Source of the DNA: Faucicola osloensis_D
GTDB taxonomy: Bacteria; Pseudomonadota; Gammaproteobacteria; Pseudomonadales; Moraxellaceae
Length of the DNA stretch: 64,000 nucleotides
Assembly: GCA_020041925.1 (NCBI GenBank)
Contig: CP083409.1
Direction: 5' to 3' (one strand)
Shown piece by piece: positions 54,186-64,000 of this stretch. The notes under the pieces were generated by a model. That model saw nothing but the letters and a program-made list of their open reading frames with translations, was not told where the DNA came from and made no database searches. The position numbers were made by a program, and so were the translations under genes. Each line of letters opens with the position of its first letter. Position 1 is the stretch's first letter.

Positions 54186-55832
54186 ATGCAGCGCGACATT
54201 TTTAAGCCAACACTACTGAGCCTCGTCATCGCCCAAAGCTTATTGACGGCGTGTAGCCCCTCACCGTCAAATAGCCGTGATACCAGCCCTGCCACACCTG
54301 TTATTGCCTCACCAAAGCCCATGGTTGCTGCGCCCGCCATGATGATGGAAGCGGCAGCAATGAGCAAGATGGCACGCTACTCACCCATCATGCCGATGCC
54401 GATACCACAGGATAATAGCGAAAAATATCAGCATCTTGCAGTCAACCCCATTCACCAAACTGCCACCGATGCTGTTGCCACCTTTAGTATCGATACCGAC
54501 ACGGGCAGCTACGCCAATGTGCGCCGTTTTCTAAACGACGGACAACTACCGCCCACTGACGCGGTGCGTATTGAAGAGCTTATCAACTATTTTAACTATG
54601 ACTTTTCACAAGCCAAGCGCCTTGCCAACGCCCCTTTTTCAGTAAGCACCGAAACAGTTGCCGCACCTTGGCGTGCTACCAATCGTATCATCAAAGTGGC
54701 TATCAAAGCGGATGACCCTACCATCACCAAACAAAGCACCTTACCGCCTGCCAACTTGGTATTTTTGGTGGACGTGTCAGGCTCGATGTCAGACAACGAT
54801 AAATTACCACTAGTCAAATCTTCGCTAAAAATGCTCACCAAACAACTAAGAGCGCAAGATACCATCAGTATCGTGACCTATGCTGGTCGTACCCAAGTGA
54901 CGCTTCCTGCCACTAAAGGCAGTGATACCGACAAAATATTAGCCGCGATTGATAGCCTAGATGCCAGTGGCTCGACCAATGGCGAAGCAGCGATAAAGCT
55001 GGCTTATCAACAAGCAAAAATCCACTATAAAAAAGATGGCATCAACCGCATTTTGATGATGACCGATGGAGATTTTAATGTCGGTGTATCGGACGTCGAT
55101 GAAATGCTAGATATTATCCGCCGTAAGCGTGATAGCGGTGTGTCACTTTCCACGTTTGGCTTTGGTGAAGGCAATTTAAACGACCATATGATGGAACAAG
55201 TCGCGGATAACGGCAACGGTAACTATAGCTACATTGACAGCCTGTCTGAGGCCAAAAAAGCCTTGGTAGATGAAATGTCAGCAACCTTTAACACTGTGGC
55301 AAAAGACGTCAAAGTCCAAGTGGAATTCAATCCCCAGACGGTTAAAGAATGGCGGTTGATTGGTTATGAAAATCGCGTCCTTGAAAAAGAAGATTTTAAC
55401 AACGATAAAGTAGACGCAGGGGAGCTAGGTGCAGGCAAATCCGTGGTTGCGCTGTTTGAAGTTACCCCTGTGGGGCAGCAAGGTTGGCTAGATGATAGCC
55501 GCTATCAATCTCACCCTATCAGCCATACAGGCAAAAATACTGAGCTGGGGTTTTTAAAACTTCGCTATAAAGCCCCAAATAGCAACACATCAACGCTTTT
55601 GACCCTGCCCATTAGCAATCAGACCCAACAGCCAAGCAGCGAAATGGCATTTGCGCTAAGTGTGGCAAGTTTTGGTGAAACCCTCAAGCAAAGCAAATAC
55701 ATTGGTAATTGGCAACTAAACGACAGCAAGCGACTCGCCCAAGCCAATATTGGCAACGACCCACAAGGTATTCGCCGCGAATTTATCAAGCTTATCGACT
55801 TAGCCGATAGCTTACAACCGACCAAAAAATAG
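54186..55832 (+). CDS. von Willebrand factor type A lipoprotein (YfbK-like)
   Basis: The ATG at 54186 follows AAAAGGAG. The 548-residue precursor has a lipoprotein signal with LLTAC (Cys about 19), a Met/Ala/Pro-rich stretch, the conserved TFSIDTDTGSYANVRRFL segment, a VWA domain with the metal site DVSGSMS near 190-196 and TDGDFNVGV, and a C-terminal DUF3520 region. VWA domains bind ligands through a divalent metal; the role of YfbK-like proteins is not known. It converges with upp. Confidence 0.88.
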   Translation: MQRDIFKPTLLSLVIAQSLLTACSPSPSNSRDTSPATPVIASPKPMVAAPAMMMEAAAMSKMARYSPIMPMPIPQDNSEKYQHLAVNPIHQTATDAVATFSIDTDTGSYANVRRFLNDGQLPPTDAVRIEELINYFNYDFSQAKRLANAPFSVSTETVAAPWRATNRIIKVAIKADDPTITKQSTLPPANLVFLVDVSGSMSDNDKLPLVKSSLKMLTKQLRAQDTISIVTYAGRTQVTLPATKGSDTDKILAAIDSLDASGSTNGEAAIKLAYQQAKIHYKKDGINRILMMTDGDFNVGVSDVDEMLDIIRRKRDSGVSLSTFGFGEGNLNDHMMEQVADNGNGNYSYIDSLSEAKKALVDEMSATFNTVAKDVKVQVEFNPQTVKEWRLIGYENRVLEKEDFNNDKVDAGELGAGKSVVALFEVTPVGQQGWLDDSRYQSHPISHTGKNTELGFLKLRYKAPNSNTSTLLTLPISNQTQQPSSEMAFALSVASFGETLKQSKYIGNWQLNDSKRLAQANIGNDPQGIRREFIKLIDLADSLQPTKK

Positions 55833-55852
55833 TCACTATACAACGGCCAATA

Positions 55853-55881
55853 AAAAAGCTAGATAAATCATCTAGCTTTTC
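55853..55881. terminator. bidirectional rho-independent terminator between the VWA gene and upp
   Basis: Arms AAAAGCTAGA and TCTAGCTTTT pair perfectly around a short loop. The minus strand continues into a T run, so it can end upp transcripts as well. Confidence 0.9.
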
Positions 55882-55904
55882 TCCTACTTTTACTGTTTTG
55901 ACCA

Positions 55905-56540
55905 TCAATGTTGTTTTGTACCAAAAATTTTATCCCCTGCATCCCCAAGCCCTGGAATAATATACCCCTGTTCATTCAAATGACTATCGAGTGCTGCGGT
56001 AAAAATCTTCACATCGGGATGGGCATCATTCACCGCTTTTACCCCTTCAGGCGTTGCCACTAGTACCAAGGCTTTAATATCTTTACAACCGTGTTTTTTC
56101 ATCATATCAATCGTTGCTACCATACTACCGCCAGTCGCAAGCATAGGATCTAAAATCAAAGCAGGACGCTCATTAATATCTTTAACCAACTTTTCAAAAA
56201 AAGGCACGGGCTCAAGGGTATCCTCATCACGCTGCAATCCAACCATCGAGATTTTTGCAGTAGGAATAAGGTCTAAAACCCCATCAAGCATTCCCAAACC
56301 TGCGCGCAAGATGGGTACGACAGTGACGGTTTTACCTTTGATTTGAATGCCTTCAATTTGGTTGCCTTCCCAGCCCTGAATGCTGATTGTTTCTATAGGA
56401 AAATCACGACTTGCTTCATACGCCATCAAACGGGCAAGTTCTTTAGTCAAGGTACGAAATTTATAAGTGCTACTATCTGCCTCGCGCATCAAGGATAATT
56501 TATGCTTAACTAAGGGATGGTCAATAACGGTAATTTGCAT
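55905..56540 (-). CDS. upp: uracil phosphoribosyltransferase
   Basis: Salvages uracil to UMP with PRPP. From the ATG at 56540 the product is 211 residues starting MQITVIDHPLVKHKLSLMR-like. LARLMAYEASRDFP, VPILRAGLGML and the PRPP-binding LDPMLATGGSM are all visible. The in-frame start at 56564 would add eight residues not seen in the family. The ribosome site (GAGTG) is weak. It lies upstream, in transcription order, of nothing else; the rRNA operon end is about 150 bases away on the same strand. Confidence 0.94.
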   Translation of the reverse strand: MQITVIDHPLVKHKLSLMREADSSTYKFRTLTKELARLMAYEASRDFPIETISIQGWEGNQIEGIQIKGKTVTVVPILRAGLGMLDGVLDLIPTAKISMVGLQRDEDTLEPVPFFEKLVKDINERPALILDPMLATGGSMVATIDMMKKHGCKDIKALVLVATPEGVKAVNDAHPDVKIFTAALDSHLNEQGYIIPGLGDAGDKIFGTKQH

Positions 56541-56653
56541 GGTAACACTCACTTTAAATTTCACACCAAAAATTTTCGCCTATTTTACCCAAAGTCTGCG
56601 ATAAAAACATTAATTTTCTATTCTGAGTTTTTCTCTGAGTCTTTCAGGGATGC

Positions 56654-56689
56654 AAAAAAACACCCCCTTACTGATGTAAGGGGGGTGTT
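56654..56689 (-). terminator. rho-independent terminator of the rRNA operon
   Basis: On the minus strand ACACCCCCCTTAC and GTAAGGGGGTGT form a stem around a short loop and are followed by seven T. It lies just past the 5S gene. Confidence 0.92.
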
Positions 56690-56701
56690 TTGGGATAGGG
56701 A

Positions 56702-56814
56702 GCTGACGATGACCTACTCTCACATGGGCGAACCACACTACCATTGGCGCATTGGAGTTTCACTTCTGAGTTCGGGAAGGGATCAGGTGGGACCTCCAAG
56801 CTATTATCGTCAGC
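56702..56814 (-). rRNA. rrf: 5S ribosomal RNA
   Basis: About 113 bases with complementary ends GCTGACGAT/ATGAGTCAGC-like (GCTGACGATA at the 5' end and TCATCGTCAGC at the 3' end). The internal CCCGAACTCAGAAGTGAAAC segment is typical of 5S. Ends are set from the terminal helix, so accurate to a few bases. Confidence 0.94.
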
Positions 56815-56867
56815 AAAGGGGGATAGAGGAATGAGTTATTTTAGAAGTAAAGTATGAGCTATATCAA

Positions 56868-56912
56868 GCGAGGTGATAATCGTTATTACCTACAAAGCCA
56901 TTTAGGCGTTGT
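56868..56912 (-). other. 3' half of the 23S processing stem
   Basis: This flank of 23S, with ATCAAGCG, AGGTGA, ATCGTTA and TTACCTA blocks on the plus strand, is complementary to the flank at 59773-59835. Together they can form the long stem cut by RNase III to release 23S. Confidence 0.75.
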
Positions 56913-59772
<2,860 letters not shown>

Positions 59773-60069
59773 TACAACCCTAAAGGGTCGTATAGGTAAT
59801 GGTAACGATCTTCACCTATGTTTACGCTTGATTCAGTTCTCTTTACTTTTAAGTAATCAGTTGTTCCAATCATTTCTTTGGGTCTGATTGGCTGATTACT
59901 AAGGTTAATTATCTTCGTTGGAACTTGATAATTAACCCAGACTCATTTCTCTATGTTGTTATTGAATTATCAGACCTTCGTCAGGTCATGATTTCTGATA
60001 AAACAGATTGAAGTAATCTCTTAATACTTACTAAATTACTCTGTCTGCTTTATTACGTTAAGCTAATTA
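59773..60069 (-). other. spacer between tRNA-Ala and 23S
   Basis: About 297 bases. The part next to 23S (59773-59835) is the 5' half of the 23S processing stem. The rest is AT-rich with no tRNA or gene seen. Confidence 0.65.
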
Positions 60070-60145
60070 TGGTGGAGCCAAGGAGAGTCGAACTCCTGAC
60101 CTCCTGCGTGCAAGGCAGGCGCTCTACCAACTGAGCTATGGCCCC
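60070..60145 (-). tRNA. tRNA-Ala (anticodon TGC)
   Basis: Minus-strand cloverleaf of 76 bases with arms GGGGCCA/TGGCTCC, D arm GCTCAGTTGGTAGAGC, anticodon loop CTTGCAC, T arm with GTTCGAC and encoded CCA. It is the second spacer tRNA of the rRNA operon. Confidence 0.97.
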
Positions 60146-60156
60146 TAAGTAAGAGG

Positions 60157-60233
60157 TGGTGGGTCTAATAAGACTTGAACTTATGACCCCTGCCTTATCA
60201 AGGCAGTGCTCTAACCAACTGAGCTATAGACCC
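60157..60233 (-). tRNA. tRNA-Ile (anticodon GAT)
   Basis: Minus-strand cloverleaf of 77 bases with arms GGGTCTA/TAGACCC, D arm GCTCAGTTGGTTAGAGC, anticodon loop TTGATAA, T arm GTTCAAG and encoded CCA. It lies 11 bases before tRNA-Ala in transcription order. Confidence 0.97.
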
Positions 60234-60396
60234 CGAGAACCGTTAAAAAATTGCATCGCAATTTTAGGTTCGAGCTAAAATCCTTTGCTAAGGATTTTAG
60301 TCTTAGCCTTGCTATTTGCGCTGCTGTAGATTAACGATTATTAGCTTATTTATACACAAGAACAACTTGCTGTGAATTCTCACTTAGTGCTTTAGT
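60234..60396 (-). other. 16S to tRNA-Ile spacer with hairpins and processing stem
   Basis: Two perfect hairpins, AAAATTGC/GCAATTTT (60247-60265) and CTAAAATCCTT/AAGGATTTTAG (60275-60300), lie near the tRNA. The part at 60353-60387 is complementary to the 16S leader at 62070-62103 and forms the 16S processing stem. Confidence 0.8.
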
Positions 60397-61928
<1,532 letters not shown>

Positions 61929-62069
61929 AATCTTTCTATCTATTGTCATCGCTACGCGATGTCAATAGATTTAATTTGTTGACTCAATTATTTATACTGT
62001 CTTTGCTCAAATAAACTTACGAGTATCTTCACTCTGACAATACAATTAATTAAAGTCTTAATTTTATCG

Positions 62070-62103
62070 CTCTAAGTGAAAATCCACACAAGTTGTTCTT
62101 GTG
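62070..62103 (-). other. 5' arm of the 16S rRNA processing stem
   Basis: The minus-strand sequence CACAAGAACAACTTG, followed by GTGGATTTTCACTTAG, is an almost perfect inverted copy of 60353-60387 downstream of 16S. The two arms would pair around the whole 16S precursor as an RNase III substrate. Confidence 0.85.
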
Positions 62104-62157
62104 TTTGTTGTTATTTAGTTCACAACATCATCGGCTGATGTCGTTAAGAAGGTCGCT

Positions 62158-62185
62158 ATTTTAACAGCTTATTTTGTGTTGTCAA
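62158..62185 (-). promoter_or_regulatory. rRNA operon promoter P2
   Basis: On the minus strand TTGACA (62185-62180) and TAAAAT (62163-62158) are 16 bases apart. It is the promoter nearer to 16S. Confidence 0.8.
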
Positions 62186-62292
62186 TAACTTTTTTCTTTA
62201 ATTTTTTATGACCGCTCAACTTATAATCTATATTAATTTAAGTTGTTGTTTTTACTACAGTTTGTGGCTGTAGTCGCTGCCAGTGAGTGCGT

Positions 62293-62320
62293 ATTATACG
62301 CTTTTCTTTCCCCATGTCAA
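62293..62320 (-). promoter_or_regulatory. rRNA operon promoter P1
   Basis: On the minus strand a consensus TTGACA (62320-62315) and a consensus TATAAT (62298-62293) are 16 bases apart. An A/T-rich tract just upstream resembles an UP element. Transcripts would start near 62285, giving a leader of about 357 bases. Confidence 0.9.
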
Positions 62321-62514
62321 TACCACTACGAAAATTTTTTTGATTTATTTTGCAGTTGTTGATAACTCCCTTTATTTTGTGGGTATTTACTGCCATTTGA
62401 TATATAATTGAATATATTGTTTAAACAATTTTTCGTTAGGCGATGTTCGGTGGTTTTGCGGTTGTCGTCTTTCATTTTTTTATGTTCATGTCAGAAAATA
62501 TGTGAGGGCAAACA

Positions 62515-63939
62515 ATGTCTGTACAACCTCCTTCCCCTGCTGGTAATGATTTTAGACTACCTGTCCACCAAGTAGATGCCACTAAAAAACGCGTACATCC
62601 TCGTTTTGTGACGGGTTTTTATCAAAACATCCGCGTTGTCAGTATGTATTCTTTATTGTTGTTGTTTTTGGTGTTGCCATGGATTCGCTATAACGGACAC
62701 CAAGCAATATGGTTTGATTTCTCGGGTTCTAAGATTGTGCTATTTGGGCTAACTTTTTTACCCCAAGACGTTTTTATTTTTGCGTTTTTCTTTATGGTTG
62801 CGGCCTTTTTATTGTTTATGGTAACCGTTTATGCCGGTCGTGTGTGGTGTGGCTATGCCTGTCCACAGACGATTTGGACGCATATGTACCAATATACTGA
62901 GAAGCTTGTCATTGGCGATCGTAATAAGCAGTTTAAGTTAGATAAAGCGCCTTGGAATGGCGAAAAAATCATGAAACGCGGCTTGGTGTATCTGATTTGG
63001 TTTATCATGGCGTTGGTGACGGCATTGACGTTTACTAGTTATGCTGTTGGGACTGATTATCTTTATCATAATTGGCAATGGTTTGGCGTTATTCCTGTGC
63101 CAGATTGGACGCCATTAACTTGGGTTTCGGTACTTATTTTTACCTTTGCGACGTTTGCCAATGCAGGCTATATGCGTGAGCACTTTTGTACCCATATTTG
63201 CCCCTATGGCCGCTTCCAAAGCGTGATGTTCGATAAAGATACGTTGATTGTAACCTATGACTATAAACGTGGTGAGCCACGGGGGGCGCGTAAAAGAGGC
63301 GGGGAAGATGAGAATTTAGGTGACTGTATCAACTGTCTGATGTGTGTGCAAGTGTGTCCGACGGGTATCGATATTCGAGATGGTTTGCAAGTGGAATGTA
63401 TCCAGTGTGCGGCTTGTATCGATGCGTGTAATGACATTATGGATAAAGTCAATAAACCACGCGGTTTGATTCGGTATAGTACCGAACGCCAATTGGTAGA
63501 GAATGAGCCAAGTAAAATTTTGCGTCCACGGTTTTTTGCTTATTTGGCGGTGATTGCGTTGTTGATTGGGGCGGGGGTTTATTTTTTAACCAGCCGTGTA
63601 CCGCTGCAGATTGATATTCGCCGTGACCGTAATCAGTTGTCGTCAATCAATGCGCAAGGTTTGGTAGAAAATAACTACATCGTTAAAATCACCAATAAAA
63701 CCCAGCAAGACCATGAGTATGCGGTGACATTGACACCACAACCCGGCTTAAAACTTGATAGCCGCTTTAAAACCATTCCATTAGAAGCGGGCGAAAGTTA
63801 TGAATTCCCTGTCACTGTGCTGGGCGATCCAAAAGTGATTACCAAAAGCAATATTCCTATCCAAATGCAAGTGGTGAGCGTGGATGATGGCGGTAAATAT
63901 AAAGCGGTAAAAGATAACGTGTTTACCACGGATAAATAA
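62515..63939 (+). CDS. ccoG: cytochrome c oxidase accessory protein CcoG
   Basis: Membrane iron-sulfur protein (RdxA/FixG family) that acts in copper handling for cbb3 oxidase assembly. GAGGG lies 8 bases before the ATG. The 474-residue product has about five helices, the CGYACPQTIW segment near 118-127, HICPYGRFQS near 225, two 4Fe-4S ferredoxin motifs (CINCLMCVQVCP and CIQCAACIDACN) near 268-310, and a C-terminal Ig-like FixG domain from about 355. It is 48 kb from ccoNOQP and unaccompanied by ccoH, ccoI or ccoS in this window. Confidence 0.95.
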   Translation: MSVQPPSPAGNDFRLPVHQVDATKKRVHPRFVTGFYQNIRVVSMYSLLLLFLVLPWIRYNGHQAIWFDFSGSKIVLFGLTFLPQDVFIFAFFFMVAAFLLFMVTVYAGRVWCGYACPQTIWTHMYQYTEKLVIGDRNKQFKLDKAPWNGEKIMKRGLVYLIWFIMALVTALTFTSYAVGTDYLYHNWQWFGVIPVPDWTPLTWVSVLIFTFATFANAGYMREHFCTHICPYGRFQSVMFDKDTLIVTYDYKRGEPRGARKRGGEDENLGDCINCLMCVQVCPTGIDIRDGLQVECIQCAACIDACNDIMDKVNKPRGLIRYSTERQLVENEPSKILRPRFFAYLAVIALLIGAGVYFLTSRVPLQIDIRRDRNQLSSINAQGLVENNYIVKITNKTQQDHEYAVTLTPQPGLKLDSRFKTIPLEAGESYEFPVTVLGDPKVITKSNIPIQMQVVSVDDGGKYKAVKDNVFTTDK

Positions 63940-63951
63940 GTTTGGTTGTCT

Positions 63952-63983
63952 AAAAAAGCTGGTTTTGATAATCGGCTTTTTTT
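63952..63983 (+). terminator. rho-independent terminator after ccoG
   Basis: Arms AAAAAAGCTG (63952-63961) and CGGCTTTTTT (63973-63982) pair with one G-T wobble and lead into a T run. Confidence 0.82.
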
Positions 63984-64000
63984 GTGCCAAATTATTGGGG

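Larger units (their letters stand above)
61929..62514. other. rRNA leader and promoter region, 586 bases
   Basis: The left part is the 16S leader and carries a hairpin CTATTG-T-CATCGC/GCGATG-T-CAATAG at 61940-61968 and one arm of the 16S processing stem at 62070-62103. Two rRNA promoters lie at 62158-62185 and 62293-62320. The right part, from about 62330, is AT-rich and must hold the ccoG promoter. No gene is supported. Confidence 0.8.

Overview
The window looks like chromosomal DNA of a gammaproteobacterium of the Moraxellaceae (Moraxella/Faucicola/Psychrobacter-like). Supports are the smc-zipA-ligA cluster, leuS-lptE-holA, a single LolC/E-type protein paired with LolD, ccoNOQP with a distant ccoG, AT-leaning intergenic DNA and an rRNA operon ordered 16S-Ile-Ala-23S-5S. 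The genus is an inference, since no database comparison was possible. No phage, transposase, integrase or CRISPR array was seen.

Layout. 1-7.7 kb: an alpha/beta hydrolase cut by the window edge, sppA, comEC, a DUF218/YdcF protein and lolD with a LolC/E permease. 8-10 kb: an unrecognised 325-residue protein, a small membrane protein and an SCP2-domain protein. 10.6-14.1 kb: the cbb3 oxidase operon ccoNOQP, including a 57-codon ccoQ. 14.1-19 kb: a Spx/ArsC-like protein, leuS, lptE, holA. 19.3-22.7 kb: macA-macB. 22.9-23.2 kb: two identical tRNA-Lys genes. 23.5-31 kb: a glycine-zipper lipoprotein, ligA, zipA and smc. 31-36 kb: a small lipoprotein, hemF, gloA, beta-carbonic anhydrase and a DUF2252 protein. 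36.2-40.8 kb: a polyamine ABC importer (potABCD-like) and a small secreted protein. 40.9-45.3 kb: glutathione reductase and a translationally coupled rhodanese-mcrB-mcrC cassette. 45.5-51.3 kb: an MHS-family transporter, tag, a BLUF photoreceptor with a C-terminal membrane helix, rarD, an Lrp/AsnC regulator and a split ThrE-type exporter. 51.7-56.5 kb: a YgiQ radical SAM protein, a von Willebrand factor A lipoprotein and upp. 56.7-62.3 kb: the rRNA operon on the minus strand with two strong promoters. 62.5-63.9 kb: ccoG.

How the parts work together. CcoNOQP is a microaerobic terminal oxidase and CcoG serves copper handling for its assembly. LolD with its permease exports lipoproteins, LptE inserts LPS, and several small lipoproteins here are likely Lol clients. 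ComEC takes up DNA, while the McrBC cassette would restrict modified incoming DNA. Smc, ZipA and LigA serve chromosome organisation, division and replication. Convergent gene pairs often share one bidirectional terminator (14075, 32617, 40887, 55853).

The two most notable observations are the rhodanese-mcrB-mcrC cassette, whose McrB lacks an N-terminal reader but has a possible winged-helix insert, and a recurrent pattern of short tandem duplications starting at or just after stop codons (holA, macB, hemF, carbonic anhydrase, the 40312 gene, the MHS transporter, the Lrp gene and, slightly further off, tag), with a different repeat unit each time.
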